From assembly GCA_018062085.1 (NCBI GenBank), contig JAGOSY010000007.1, positions 62,001 through 126,000 of the forward strand: a DNA stretch of 64,000 nucleotides, given 5' to 3'. Under the pieces are notes generated by a model. It was given only the letters and a program-made list of their open reading frames with translations, was not told the DNA's origin and searched no databases. This DNA comes from a bacterium (GTDB lineage: Bacteria > Cyanobacteriota > Vampirovibrionia > Obscuribacterales > Obscuribacteraceae). The position numbers and the translations under genes were made by a program. Below are positions 17,235-26,192 of this stretch, piece by piece (positions within the stretch are counted from its first letter, which is position 1; each line of letters opens with the position of its first letter).

Positions 17235-17786
17235 ATGGCTGGAAGAGATATTTCAAATGACCTAATCGAACGCAAATCTAGTGCATTGGCTGACATACTT
17301 GATACCGGTGACGGCAACAGAGCGGCCAATATTTTGCGCGATGAAGCTCGAAACCTTTCTGCCAATTCCTTCAACCGTGTTGTCGAGAGAACCTCTGACA
17401 AAGAGCAAAAAGGTACAAGAGGTCAAGGTTTTGACCTAGAGATTGTTAAAGACGGCACCCTCATCATTACTGGTGGCCACAAAGGTGAGACAGTGGCTGG
17501 GCACATGAAGAGGGAGCGCCCCGAGTACCCCAGCGGTGGCAGTGGGCAGGGTGGTGGTGGTAGTAGCCGTGAGCGACAGGTAGTTGTTGAGTGTCCTAAG
17601 AATGACATGCTTGGAGATATTGCCAAGGGTGCCGCTTTGCTCGGTGGTGGTACTGCTCTATTTGGCGGTGACAAGAAAAATATTGTCAGAAATGGGGTAA
17701 TCGGTGCTGTTGGTGGAGCCGTCTACAACCACGAGAAAGATAAAGACTGCGTTATTGTTGATGATGGCCGTGGTCGCCGCCGCTAA
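17235..17786 (+). CDS. Hypothetical protein with shared N-terminal domain, Gly-rich linker and glycine-zipper segment
   Basis: About 183 residues. The first ~85 residues are paralogous to the preceding gene product. A Gly/Ser linker (GGSGQGGGGSS) follows, then GDIAKGAALLGGGTALFGG and RNGVIGAVGGAVYNHEKD, a glycine-zipper hairpin that may insert into or associate with a membrane. It ends in VDDGRGRRR, echoing ELVLVDDGQGR in the paralogue. The start ATG at 17235 follows GGAGG at 6 bp; the longer reading is not needed. A good terminator follows at 17853. Role unknown; related glycine-zipper proteins often sit in the envelope. Confidence 0.7.
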   Translation: MAGRDISNDLIERKSSALADILDTGDGNRAANILRDEARNLSANSFNRVVERTSDKEQKGTRGQGFDLEIVKDGTLIITGGHKGETVAGHMKRERPEYPSGGSGQGGGGSSRERQVVVECPKNDMLGDIAKGAALLGGGTALFGGDKKNIVRNGVIGAVGGAVYNHEKDKDCVIVDDGRGRRR

Positions 17787-17852
17787 GGCTAGATTAAGTG
17801 GCCGCTCTGGCTATTTCTCACATCGAGCTGGCTGTCGTTGAAAGTATGCAAG

Positions 17853-17886
17853 AACCCCAAGTTGTCAGCCATGACTTGGGGTTTTT
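17853..17886 (+). terminator. Rho-independent terminator after the glycine-zipper gene
   Basis: AACCCCAAGT (17853-17862) pairs with ACTTGGGGTT (17874-17883) over an 11-base loop, followed by TTT. The 10-bp stem plus T-run lies 67 bp after the stop codon at 17786. Confidence 0.85.
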
Positions 17887-17919
17887 GCTATGTATCATTA
17901 CCGTTTGGTTCAAGTTAGA

Positions 17920-17950
17920 TTGACTCTCTCTCCAACTTGGATCTTATATA
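17920..17950 (+). promoter_or_regulatory. Possible promoter for osmC
   Basis: TTGACT at 17920-17925 and TATATA at 17945-17950 with a 19-bp spacer, longer than the preferred 17. It would start RNA near 17957, about 60 bp before the osmC ATG. No operator is apparent. Confidence 0.35.
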
Positions 17951-18018
17951 CTTAGACTACCAAAATGACAAATTCAGCTGCCCGCAGAAGTGCTGTGCAG
18001 TTGACATCCGGAGGTTCT

Positions 18019-18450
18019 ATGAAACGTAAAGCATCAGCTCACTGGGCTGGCGGTCTAAAAGATGGCAAGGGAACAGTTTCCACTCAAAGTGGCGTTCTTG
18101 CTAAAACCCAATATTCTTTCGGTACTCGCTTTGAAGAAGGCGCTGGCACCAACCCTGAAGAGCTAATCGCAGCAGCTCACGCTGGTTGTTTCTCTATGGC
18201 TCTTTCAAATATTCTTGGCGAAGCTGGCTTGACAGCTAAGTCAATCGATACTGAAGCCACAGTAACTTTAGAAAAAACCGACGCTGGTTTCACAGTAACT
18301 GAAATCGTTCTCGATCTAGTTGCTGATATTCCTGGTGTTGACCAAGCTAAATTTGAAGAGTGCGCTGAGAAAGCCAAAGCTGGCTGCCCAATCTCACGTC
18401 TATTTAATGCCAAAATCACATTGAATGCGAAACTAGGCGCTGCTGTCTAA
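18019..18450 (+). CDS. osmC: OsmC family peroxiredoxin
   Basis: 143 residues, normal for Osm[28 protein letters not shown] matches the opening of the OsmC subfamily, and the start at 18019 keeps GGAGG 4 bp upstream. The two redox Cys are in [11 protein letters not shown] and KAGCPISRL, the Cys pair that reduces organic hydroperoxides. [15 protein letters not shown] is the conserved block before the first Cys. It acts in the cytoplasm against organic peroxides and osmotic or oxidative stress. A possible promoter precedes it and a strong bidirectional terminator follows. Confidence 0.95.
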   Translation: MKRKASAHWAGGLKDGKGTVSTQSGVLAKTQYSFGTRFEEGAGTNPEELIAAAHAGCFSMALSNILGEAGLTAKSIDTEATVTLEKTDAGFTVTEIVLDLVADIPGVDQAKFEECAEKAKAGCPISRLFNAKITLNAKLGAAV

Positions 18451-18478
18451 GACAGTTAGTCATAGAGATTGGTTCAAT

Positions 18479-18508
18479 AAAAAAAGGGACGCAAGGCGTC
18501 CCTTTTTT
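18479..18508. terminator. Bidirectional terminator between osmC and the YtxH-like gene
   Basis: AAAAGGGACGC (18482-18492), loop AAG, GCGTCCCTTTT (18496-18506): an 11-bp stem with T's after it on the plus strand and A's before it (T's on the minus strand). It serves both convergent genes. Confidence 0.9.
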
Positions 18509-18550
18509 GTCACTATATGCGGTGCTATATTTGCTAGCCTAGCGATTGAC

Positions 18551-18793
18551 TTATATTTCGTCTTCGCAGCAGCCTGTGGCTGAGAATTTGTCTTTGACGC
18601 CACCGGCAAATTCGTTAGCCTTTTCTGCTATATCGTCGCGCAATTCTTTGCCCGATTTAGAAGCGAATAAATTGCCTAATGCATAACCGACGCCTAGAGA
18701 TACAACAGAGCCTGCTGCCGCCCCTACTACAGCCCCAGCAATGAAGATTGTCTTCAGTAAAGGCAGGTTTCCTTTGATCAGGGTCTTCAACAT
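18551..18793 (-). CDS. Small membrane protein, YtxH-like
   Basis: 80 residues. An N-terminal hydrophobic helix (IFIAGAVVGAAAGSVVSLGVGYALG, Gly/Ala-rich) is followed by FASKSGKELRDDIAEKANEFAGGVKDKF, the amphipathic part typical of YtxH-type stress proteins, and a Cys-Cys-containing tail (CCEDEI). The ATG has GAGGAG 5-6 bp upstream. YtxH-like proteins are small, stress-linked membrane proteins of unclear mechanism. Confidence 0.8.
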   Translation of the reverse strand: MLKTLIKGNLPLLKTIFIAGAVVGAAAGSVVSLGVGYALGNLFASKSGKELRDDIAEKANEFAGGVKDKFSATGCCEDEI

Positions 18794-18929
18794 GGGCCGC
18801 TCCTCAAATCATTAACTAAATAAATCAATAACTTATCGCATTCTAGCACCTGACTAAAATAAACACTGTTCAGGAGAAATTCGGCTGAGTATCGTACTAT
18901 AGGGCGATGTTTACAGGGAAATTGAGAAT

Positions 18930-21143
18930 ATGACAGGCACTGAAACCATCGAGCCAAGCACAAAGGCAAAAGCGACAGAGAAGACCACAATTAACTACGC
19001 CAAGGCCATTGCCGATGAGCTGAAATTAGGCGTGGCGCAGGTTCAAGCGACGATTAACTTACTGGCTGAAGATTGCACAGTGCCTTTTATTGCCCGTTAT
19101 CGCAAAGAGGCTACAGGTACTCTAGATGAGGTCGCTATTGCTGCCATTCGTGATCTGCAAGAGCGCCTACAGCAGCTCGATAAGCGCCGCGACGCCATGC
19201 TTAAATCTCTGAAAGAACGCGAATTATTAACTGATGAGCTGTTGGCTAAGCTAACCGCTTCCAATTCTATTAATGATCTAGAAGACATTTATCTTCCATT
19301 CAAGCCCAAGCGCAAGACCAAGGCCAGCGTTGCTCGCGAGAAAGGTTTAGAGCCCTTGGCTCAAGAGATTTTTACTTTCAAACTTAAAGATGTGCAGAAA
19401 GCCGCCGAGGCCTATGTCAACAAAGAAAAAGGCGTCGAAACGGTTGAGTTGGCTCTAGCTGGCGCCCGCGACATCATGGCTGAATGGATGAGCGAAAATC
19501 TAGTGGCCCGCAAACAATTGCGAGTCTACTGGACAAAAAATAGTTCTATTTATTCAAAAGTAGCCAAAGGCAAAGAGCAAGAAGGACAGAAATTCAAAGA
19601 CTACTTTGAGTGGAGTGAGAAAGTGACAAACGCTCCCTCGCACCGCATTTTGGCAATGTTTCGTGGTGAAAGCGAAGGCATATTAAAGGTTTCAATCAAG
19701 CCTGATGATGAAGACGCCTTGATCATCATGGACAATAATTTTCTCAAAGGCGACGGTGCCTGCAAAGCCCAAATTGAAATTACAGTAGAAGATGCCTACG
19801 ACCGGCTGCTTGCTCCTTCCATGGAGACTGAGCTTAGAGCAGAACTGAAGCAACGGGCCGATGTTGAAGCTATTCGCGTCTTTACTCGCAATCTGCGTGA
19901 GCTTCTCATGGCACCACCTCTAGGTGAACACGCCATATTGGCTCTAGACCCCGGTTTTAGAACTGGTTGTAAGCTAGTTTGTCTGGGCCGTCAGGGTGAT
20001 CTATTGCATCACGATGTCATTTATCCTCACATGGACGGCTCTGGTGATGGCGCTAAGCAATCGAAGTTAAGTGCAGTGAAGAAAATTGTTGAGCTCGGCA
20101 AAAAGTTTGGCATTGTCGCTGTGGCTATCGGCAACGGCACAGCTGGCCGTGAGACCGAAGAATTTTTGCGCGCTATCGATTGGTCAGCTGCCGGCATGGA
20201 TGAGCCGCAGATCGTCATGGTCAATGAAAGTGGTGCCTCCATTTATTCAGCCTCTGAAGTGGCCAGAGAAGAGTTTGCTGACTACGATCTTACTGTGCGT
20301 GGTGCTGTCTCTATTGGGCGCCGTTTGATGGACCCTCTGGCTGAGCTAGTCAAGCTCGACCCGAAATCAATCGGTGTTGGTCAGTATCAACACGACGTCG
20401 ATCAGCCAGCTTTGCAAAGCAGCCTCGATGATACTGTGGTCAGTTGCGTTAACTCTGTCGGTGTGGAATTAAACACTGCTAGTAAGCAACTTCTATCGTA
20501 TGTGTCTGGCTTGGGCAAACAAATCGCTGCCAATATTGTTGCTCACCGTCAAGAAAATGGCCCGTTTAAATCAAGAGCTGAATTGAAGAAAGTGGCTCGT
20601 TTAGGTCCTAAAGCATTTGAGCAAAGTGCTGGCTTCTTGCGTATTCGCGAAGCTAAGAACCCCCTTGATGCAAGCGCTGTTCACCCTGAAAGCTACAAGG
20701 TGGTCGAGACCATGGCTAAAGATCTAGGCACAGATTTGGCCACCCTCATGTCTGACAGCGATACTCGCAAAAAAATCGATTTGAATAAATATGTCTCAGA
20801 CAAAATTGGTTTGCCGACCTTGCGCGATATTATGCAAGAACTAGAGAAGCCAGGCCGCGACCCTCGCGCCAAGCTTGAGCCCATGAAGTTTGCCGAAGGC
20901 GTGCATTCAATTAATGATTTGTACGAAGGTATGAAGTTGCCAGGTATCGTCACTAATGTCACTGCATTTGGTGCTTTCGTTGATATCGGTGTACACCAGG
21001 ATGGCTTAGTGCACGTTAGTCAATTGACAGACAAATTTGTCAAAGACGCTAGCGAAGTAGTGACAGTGCAGCAGAAAGTGCAAGTTACTGTTTTGTCAGT
21101 CGACAAAGAGCGCAAGCGCATCTCACTGAGCATGAAACGCTGA
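18930..21143 (+). CDS. tex: Tex-family S1 RNA-binding transcription accessory protein
   Basis: 737 residues, full length for Tex. TVPFIARYRKEATGTLDE is the conserved N-terminal Tex block; ILALDPGFRTGCKLVCLG begins the YqgF/RNase-H-like domain; VGVELNTASKQLLSYVSGLGKQIAANIVAHRQENG is the helix-hairpin-helix part; LPGIVTNVTAFGAFVDIGVHQDGLVHVSQL is the C-terminal S1 RNA-binding domain. Tex is a cytoplasmic RNA-binding protein affecting transcription of many genes and stress tolerance. No operon partner; the YtxH-like gene is divergent upstream. Confidence 0.97.
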   Translation: MTGTETIEPSTKAKATEKTTINYAKAIADELKLGVAQVQATINLLAEDCTVPFIARYRKEATGTLDEVAIAAIRDLQERLQQLDKRRDAMLKSLKERELLTDELLAKLTASNSINDLEDIYLPFKPKRKTKASVAREKGLEPLAQEIFTFKLKDVQKAAEAYVNKEKGVETVELALAGARDIMAEWMSENLVARKQLRVYWTKNSSIYSKVAKGKEQEGQKFKDYFEWSEKVTNAPSHRILAMFRGESEGILKVSIKPDDEDALIIMDNNFLKGDGACKAQIEITVEDAYDRLLAPSMETELRAELKQRADVEAIRVFTRNLRELLMAPPLGEHAILALDPGFRTGCKLVCLGRQGDLLHHDVIYPHMDGSGDGAKQSKLSAVKKIVELGKKFGIVAVAIGNGTAGRETEEFLRAIDWSAAGMDEPQIVMVNESGASIYSASEVAREEFADYDLTVRGAVSIGRRLMDPLAELVKLDPKSIGVGQYQHDVDQPALQSSLDDTVVSCVNSVGVELNTASKQLLSYVSGLGKQIAANIVAHRQENGPFKSRAELKKVARLGPKAFEQSAGFLRIREAKNPLDASAVHPESYKVVETMAKDLGTDLATLMSDSDTRKKIDLNKYVSDKIGLPTLRDIMQELEKPGRDPRAKLEPMKFAEGVHSINDLYEGMKLPGIVTNVTAFGAFVDIGVHQDGLVHVSQLTDKFVKDASEVVTVQQKVQVTVLSVDKERKRISLSMKR

Positions 21144-21162
21144 TTTGAAGCTTTAGGGCTGG

Positions 21163-21993
21163 CTATGCATTGGCTAGTGCTAACTCTTCATCGGTTAAAT
21201 GGCCAGCTAGGCCACTTTCAATTAAAGCCTGAATGGCCGCAAGAAATTGAGCCGCTTGTCCCATATCAACCACGAGTGTGTCAGAAGAGAAAACCACCGA
21301 CATCATGCGGCGGGCCTTGATTTCGTTTTCTATTACTTTAACTCTGGGCTCAACTGTGCCCACACCAAAGATGCACGTGCTGATATTTGGAGCCAGAAGG
21401 GTATTGAGGCCGAATTTGCCTAGCGATGTCAGGCCAAAGGTGGCAGGATTGACGATTTGTCGCAAAAATGGAATATGCAGAGCTATGGCAATATAAATGC
21501 GACGCAGTATCCACGGCACATTGCTCAAAATGTGCTCTTTTGCTAGCTGCGGTACGCTCATTATTTCGGCTGTGCCGTAGCGATTGAGTTCTTGGGCTAT
21601 TTGTGCCAGTGGCATCTTATGCACGTCTTTGATTATGCCAAAAAATACAGCAGGTTGCAGACCAATCATGCGCTCTACAGTAAAACCAGCAATTGGTTCT
21701 TTTCGCTGAATGACGGCGCCGAGGGGGAGCCTAAAGGCTCGTGTTTGCGGGTGCGAGAGCTGGGCGATAGCAATGGCCTTTAATATGATGGCTGTTATTG
21801 TCACTTTGCTGTCTTTGGTAGAAAGCTTAGAGCGAAGAACCTCGGCCTCTTCCATATCAAAATCGGTCAGTATATGTGTAGGAATGGTCTTGGTTGAGAT
21901 TAGAGTAATCATGTCCATGACATTCCATCTAGCCCTGTGGAAGCTAGAGGTCGTGTAGGCCGGTTTACTCGCTGTGCTTTCAGTCTCGGTCAT
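21163..21993 (-). CDS. Orphan 2-oxoacid dehydrogenase E2-like acyltransferase domain, probably lacking the catalytic His
   Basis: 276 residues corresponding only to the C-terminal catalytic domain of E2 (dihydrolipoamide acyltransferase/CAT fold): TITAIILKAIAIAQLSHPQTRAFR, TFGLTSLGKFGLNTLLAPNISTCIFGVGT, VVFSSDTLVVDMGQAAQF. No lipoyl or peripheral-subunit-binding domain is present, and no E1 or E3 gene is near. The family motif D-H-R-[VI]-x-D-G appears here as DTLVVDMG, with Thr where the catalytic His should be. It could be an inactive scaffold, or an enzyme with another chemistry. There is no signal peptide. Confidence 0.8.
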   Translation of the reverse strand: MTETESTASKPAYTTSSFHRARWNVMDMITLISTKTIPTHILTDFDMEEAEVLRSKLSTKDSKVTITAIILKAIAIAQLSHPQTRAFRLPLGAVIQRKEPIAGFTVERMIGLQPAVFFGIIKDVHKMPLAQIAQELNRYGTAEIMSVPQLAKEHILSNVPWILRRIYIAIALHIPFLRQIVNPATFGLTSLGKFGLNTLLAPNISTCIFGVGTVEPRVKVIENEIKARRMMSVVFSSDTLVVDMGQAAQFLAAIQALIESGLAGHLTDEELALANA

Positions 21994-22278
21994 TGCTTCA
22001 TTTCGATTTCTGCTTCAAGCCTGCTTCTTCGGGTCTCGGACGTAGACCGGCGGGTGTGATGGTAAGTTCCCAGATACTAGATACTTATTCTCTATTCCCC
22101 GCAGGAGATTTTTGATTCTGCCAAGTTTTACTTACAAGAAGCTAACCTGGCAAATGGAACCGGGGCAGAATAGCCGCGTCAGCGCAAGCAACGAGACAGT
22201 AGCGGTCACTATTCAATTATATGAATACGCCGAGAGGCTAAAAACCATTTGTCCCACAACGTTCTGAGGAGAATACAC

Positions 22279-22716
22279 ATGTTTGCATCAACTAAATCAA
22301 CCACCCTGGCTCTAGGCGTGGCCATGCTCCTGAGTCAATCAGTGGCATTTGCCGACGAAACCAGCTCAACATCAATAAAGACCGAAACACCGTTAGGCTC
22401 AGCTTCGACCAGTGTCAAAGTTAAGTCAAACGCGGCATCAACCACAAAGACTGTAAAAAGGGCTAGTGCCAATGCCGTTGAAGCCAAGCAAAGCACCTAT
22501 CACGCTGAAGTTGGCGCTGGCGGTGCTAAAGTTAGCCATGAGAAAGATGCTGTTCGCGCCAATAGCGATGGTAGCGTTACTTCTGAGCGGAAGAAAGAGT
22601 CACATGTCATAGGCATTGGTGGATCCGCTCACAAAAAGTCTAGAGCTAGCACCACTGTCGGTGCGTATGGTTCTTCTACTTCTGTTAAGGAAGAGCAGGA
22701 ATCAACTACCCCATAG
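22279..22716 (+). CDS. Secreted Ser/Thr/Lys-rich low-complexity protein
   Basis: About 145 residues. A signal peptide (KSTTLALGVAMLLSQSVAFADE) is followed by a mature part dominated by Ser, Thr, Ala and Lys with short motifs such as GSASTSVKVKSNAASTTKTVK and SVTSERKKESHVIGIGG. No fold is evident; it may be disordered or a surface adhesin-like fragment. The ATG at 22279 has GAGGAG 8 bp upstream. The 285-bp stretch before it (21994-22278) holds no gene and no structure I can name. A 13-bp stem at 22762 follows. Confidence 0.68.
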   Translation: MFASTKSTTLALGVAMLLSQSVAFADETSSTSIKTETPLGSASTSVKVKSNAASTTKTVKRASANAVEAKQSTYHAEVGAGGAKVSHEKDAVRANSDGSVTSERKKESHVIGIGGSAHKKSRASTTVGAYGSSTSVKEEQESTTP

Positions 22717-22761
22717 TTGCGCTATAGATCTTAATCCAGCGTTAGGGCGCTAGATAAGTCG

Positions 22762-22794
22762 AAGAGGCACGAACGGCAATGTTCGTGCCTCTTT
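22762..22794 (+). terminator. Hairpin terminator after the secreted protein gene
   Basis: AAGAGGCACGAAC (22762-22774), loop of 6, GTTCGTGCCTCTT (22781-22793), a perfect 13-bp stem. The T-run is short (TTT), so termination may be partial. Confidence 0.6.
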
Positions 22795-22866
22795 GTTGGT
22801 AAATTATATTAAACTAGTTGGCATAAGGTAGAAATATCAAACTTATGTGGAAGCTTAACCAAGGCA

Positions 22867-23802
22867 GTGAAAACAGTGAGTAGAGACTATCCGACAAATT
22901 CTAAGGGGCTAAAATGGCAAATGCCATTAGCTTTGGTTCTGCTTTTGCTCGGTGGTGGTGTTTTTTTCTTTGCCCGTGCTCAGGCCTATCCGGAGCCACC
23001 ATCGACACTGACATTGAAAAGAGATGTTTGTTACTCGACGGTAGACTCGCAGCCTTTGTACATGGATATCGTTACACCCAAGGCTGGTAAAGGCCCTTTT
23101 GCTGCTGTGCTCTGTATTCATGGTGGTGGCTGGAGTGCCGGACACAAGAAAGATATGTTGGGTTGTGCTTATATGCTCAGTCAGTTGGGTTTTGTTACTG
23201 CGTCGATTGACTATCGACTGGCCCCGCAAGCACGTTTCCCGATTCAGGTTGAAGACGCCAAGGCAGCAGTGCGCTATTTGCGTCGCCAGGCCAGCGAACT
23301 CAATATTGACCCTAATCGCATTGGTGCTATTGGTAGCTCTGCTGGTGGGCATTTAGCCCTATTTCTTGGTACCGCTGATAATACTGAACCAGTACAATCT
23401 ACTGATGATGATGAGCCTCAGGTTTCAAGCACTGTAAAGGCTGTAGTTAGTCTGGCCGGGCCAACCAATTTGCTTTTACCGCTACCACCAGAATCAGAGA
23501 AGATTGCCCAGCGCTTCATTGGCAAAAGTCGTAGTGAGAGCCCTGAACTTTTTGAGAAGGCTAGCCCTGCTCATTATTTAACGGCCGATGATGCCCCGAT
23601 ACTAATGATTCATGGCGACAAAGATGAGCTGGTTCCGTATAACCAGGCAACAACAATGCTTGCTGCTTGCAAGGAAGCCGGTGTCAATGCTGAGTTGATA
23701 ACAGTAGCCGGTGGTGGCCACGGTGGTGGCGGCAATAAAGCCGATTGGGATGCCAGTATTTTGAAAATGGCCGATTTCTTGAAGAAGCATTTAAACAAGT
23801 GA
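22867..23802 (+). CDS. Exported esterase/lipase of the HGGG (hormone-sensitive-lipase-like) alpha/beta-hydrolase group
   Basis: 311 residues. An N-terminal hydrophobic helix (MPLALVLLLLGGGVFFFARAQA) anchors or exports it. The HGGGWS oxyanion motif, GSSAGGHLALF nucleophile elbow, MIHGDKDELVPY acid region and final GGGHGGGG with His form a complete catalytic set. Such enzymes cleave acyl esters, including acylated sugars. The C-terminal Gly/His repeat around the catalytic His is unusually Gly-rich. The GTG start at 22867 lacks a strong ribosome site, so the start is uncertain by a few codons. Confidence 0.88.
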   Translation: MKTVSRDYPTNSKGLKWQMPLALVLLLLGGGVFFFARAQAYPEPPSTLTLKRDVCYSTVDSQPLYMDIVTPKAGKGPFAAVLCIHGGGWSAGHKKDMLGCAYMLSQLGFVTASIDYRLAPQARFPIQVEDAKAAVRYLRRQASELNIDPNRIGAIGSSAGGHLALFLGTADNTEPVQSTDDDEPQVSSTVKAVVSLAGPTNLLLPLPPESEKIAQRFIGKSRSESPELFEKASPAHYLTADDAPILMIHGDKDELVPYNQATTMLAACKEAGVNAELITVAGGGHGGGGNKADWDASILKMADFLKKHLNK

Positions 23803-23812
23803 GTGCAGCAGC

Positions 23813-24610
23813 TCATATTGGGTAACGTGCCATTTCTACGCGTAGCTCTCTATAAAGATCACGCAGCCAGACTGGCTGCTTTTTGAAATCAACTGCGGGT
23901 GCTGTATGCACAAGATTGCATGGTGCAAAAATCAAAGAGATGTTTTTAGCACCCACATCCTCAGCTAAAACAAAAATTTCTTCAATTGGTTCATTGCCCA
24001 TGGCTAAACAACCAGTCGACCATTTGCTGCCGTGAATGAGAATGTCGCAACCTAAGTTGCGGCGCTTCTCGGCTTGAGCGTGGGCTTTGTCTGCGGCATT
24101 GGGGTAGCTTACATCCATGCCGATGTGGGCGACTAAGTTGGGGCGAAAGCCTGCGATTTTGTAGAAACCTTCAGGTACTTGCTTATCGCCTTCTTTCAGT
24201 TTTGGACCGGCGACACCAGATGTACCAATGATGGGATAGCTTAAGACTTGTTTGTAAGCACCAGTTTTGTTCTTAGCAAAAAGCATTAATTGCTTTTCTT
24301 CTTTCAGTGCTATCCAGGTCATTGCACGGGGTGGATAGGCGATGTTCTGTGCTGCGAACAGAGCTTTCAGTTTCGCTCTTACCGCCGGTCCATAGTATGC
24401 TAGTACTCTATCTGTGGATTGAAATATTGGTGGCGCTTGTGGTGCTGAAGTTGGTGTTGGCGCCGATGCGGATTTGGCAACTGGCTTTGGGACGTTCTCT
24501 GGTGCAGCCTGAGCCTGGGCAAATGATAGACACAGTATCAGCAGTAGTGCTATGAGGCACGAACTGTAGGAAGCAATTCTATCTATAGTAATTCTGCCTG
24601 AAACAATCAT
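23813..24610 (-). CDS. L,D-transpeptidase (YkuD-type) with signal peptide
   Basis: 265 residues. A signal peptide (SYSSCLIALLLILCLSFAQAQAA) is followed by a Pro/Ala/Ser linker, then a YkuD catalytic domain: MTWIALKEEKQLMLFAK, VPEGFYKIAGF, and the active-site block ILIHGSKWSTGCLAMGNE with catalytic His and Cys (H-x-x-x-x-S-x-G-C). These enzymes make 3-3 cross-links in peptidoglycan or attach proteins, in the periplasm. The long C-terminal tail (VWLRDLYRELRVEMARYPI) is extra. It overlaps the stop of the antiporter gene by 4 bp, so the two are translationally coupled. Confidence 0.9.
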   Translation of the reverse strand: MIVSGRITIDRIASYSSCLIALLLILCLSFAQAQAAPENVPKPVAKSASAPTPTSAPQAPPIFQSTDRVLAYYGPAVRAKLKALFAAQNIAYPPRAMTWIALKEEKQLMLFAKNKTGAYKQVLSYPIIGTSGVAGPKLKEGDKQVPEGFYKIAGFRPNLVAHIGMDVSYPNAADKAHAQAEKRRNLGCDILIHGSKWSTGCLAMGNEPIEEIFVLAEDVGAKNISLIFAPCNLVHTAPAVDFKKQPVWLRDLYRELRVEMARYPI

Positions 24611-26172
24611 GACTGGCTTTCCATTTTTGTTTCTTCTAAATCAAGTTCATTTTGAATTAGTCTGAAAGTATCATCTTGAATTTCATTGCTGTCGCGCAAC
24701 TGCAACAGCAATGCTCTCTGTGCTGTTATTGCTTCAGCTTTAATTCTCTGCCAGCGGTTAATGGCAGGCTGGTTCTGAGATTCTGGGCCGATGTTGGCGA
24801 TAGCACGTTCTAGATATTTATTCAGGTGCTTTTGTAAAACAGGATCTTCTAAATCAATACTTTCAGCGCGTGCTAGTTCATCAATGCGCCTAACTGCTTC
24901 GCGCGATAGTGCCAGTCGGGCCTTGCGTTCAGCTTCTTCTGGGTTGTATGCGTCGGGCTCAAATTCGAACATTTTGACGATAGCCGGCAGAGTGATACCT
25001 TGAATAATTAGTGTGGAGGCAATCACTGCAATGGTAAGGAAAATCAGCAGATCACGATAGGGAAAAGCTTGGCCATTGCTGCATGTAAGTGGCAAAGCCA
25101 GTGCCGCTGCTAGTGATACCACCCCGCGCATGCCAGACCAAGAGAAAACAAACAAGTGTTTCCAACTAGGTTGCTGGTGCTTTCTCAGGTAGTTGTACAG
25201 TGGCCCTACTGTAAATGTCCAGGCAAATCTTATCGCCAGTGGTGCTAGGGCTGCTGTCGCAGTCCAAAGCACGAGTTGTGTTGCCGGATAGGCTTTGACT
25301 GTTTCTAGAATGGGGCGCAGCTGCAGACCCATCAGTAAGAACGAAAAGCCATTGAGAAGATAGGCAATAGTTTCCCAATTGGCGGTAGCATGCAAACGTG
25401 TGGTCGAGCCATGCATTAGTGGTGAGCGCCAACCCAGCATTAGACCAGCTGTGACTACCGAGAGAACACTTGATACATGAAGATGCTCGGCTGTTAAATA
25501 AGCAATGAATGGAGATAGCAATGAAACTATTATTTCAACCGGCTTGTGTTCTAGCCGTGTTCTTAGTCGCACTAAAATGAAGCCTGTAGCCAGACCAACA
25601 ATTATTCCACCAATTGCCACATAGAGAAATCTTGTGCCGGCTTCTTGCAGAGAAAAGGCACCCGTAACCACTGCTGCTACAGCAAACTGATATGCCACCA
25701 GGCCCGTGGCATCATTAGTAAGGCTCTCACCTTTGATAATTTCCATCAATCGTTTCGGTAGTTTTACTTCTTTAGCGATGGCTGAGGCAGCTACCGCGTC
25801 TGTTGGCGAAACGATGGCACCAAATGCTAGAGCCGCTGTCCATGGTATTCCTGGTACAACTGTATGAATCGCTAGCGCCACGGCACCGACTGTCGCTAAG
25901 ACCAAGCCCACGGCTTGAATTGTTACTAATTCACCCACATCTTTTAACTGCCGCCATGAAGTGTTGTAGGCATCAAGATATAGTAGTGGTGGCAGAAAGA
26001 TGAAGAATACGGCGTCTGGCTCTAGGTGCACCGGTGGAATATTGGGAGCCATTGAAATGGCCATGCCGGTAAGAACCAACAAAATCGGCAGAGCGACCCT
26101 CAACTTTTGAGAGATCGCTCCGACTATGGCGATTATTGCTAGCAGCGCAACGACTAGTTCGACTTGCTGCAT
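24607..26172 (-). CDS. Na+/H+ antiporter (CPA1/NhaP-like)
   Basis: 521 residues, with about 12 membrane helices in the first ~400. ILLVLTGMAIS and FFIFLPPLLYLDAYNTSW (helix with FLPPLLY), AALAFGAIVSPTDAVAASAI (the antiporter's SPTDAVA ion-binding motif with Asp), ESLTNDATGLVAY (the second conserved Asp) and MRGVVSLAAALALP are family blocks. A ~110-residue cytoplasmic tail follows. It exchanges Na+ or K+ for H+ for pH and salt balance. It lies 20 bp after the DHH gene and overlaps the L,D-transpeptidase gene. Confidence 0.95.
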   Translation of the reverse strand: MQQVELVVALLAIIAIVGAISQKLRVALPILLVLTGMAISMAPNIPPVHLEPDAVFFIFLPPLLYLDAYNTSWRQLKDVGELVTIQAVGLVLATVGAVALAIHTVVPGIPWTAALAFGAIVSPTDAVAASAIAKEVKLPKRLMEIIKGESLTNDATGLVAYQFAVAAVVTGAFSLQEAGTRFLYVAIGGIIVGLATGFILVRLRTRLEHKPVEIIVSLLSPFIAYLTAEHLHVSSVLSVVTAGLMLGWRSPLMHGSTTRLHATANWETIAYLLNGFSFLLMGLQLRPILETVKAYPATQLVLWTATAALAPLAIRFAWTFTVGPLYNYLRKHQQPSWKHLFVFSWSGMRGVVSLAAALALPLTCSNGQAFPYRDLLIFLTIAVIASTLIIQGITLPAIVKMFEFEPDAYNPEEAERKARLALSREAVRRIDELARAESIDLEDPVLQKHLNKYLERAIANIGPESQNQPAINRWQRIKAEAITAQRALLLQLRDSNEIQDDTFRLIQNELDLEETKMESQS

Positions 26173-26192
26173 TTGAACCTTATGTAGATGAT

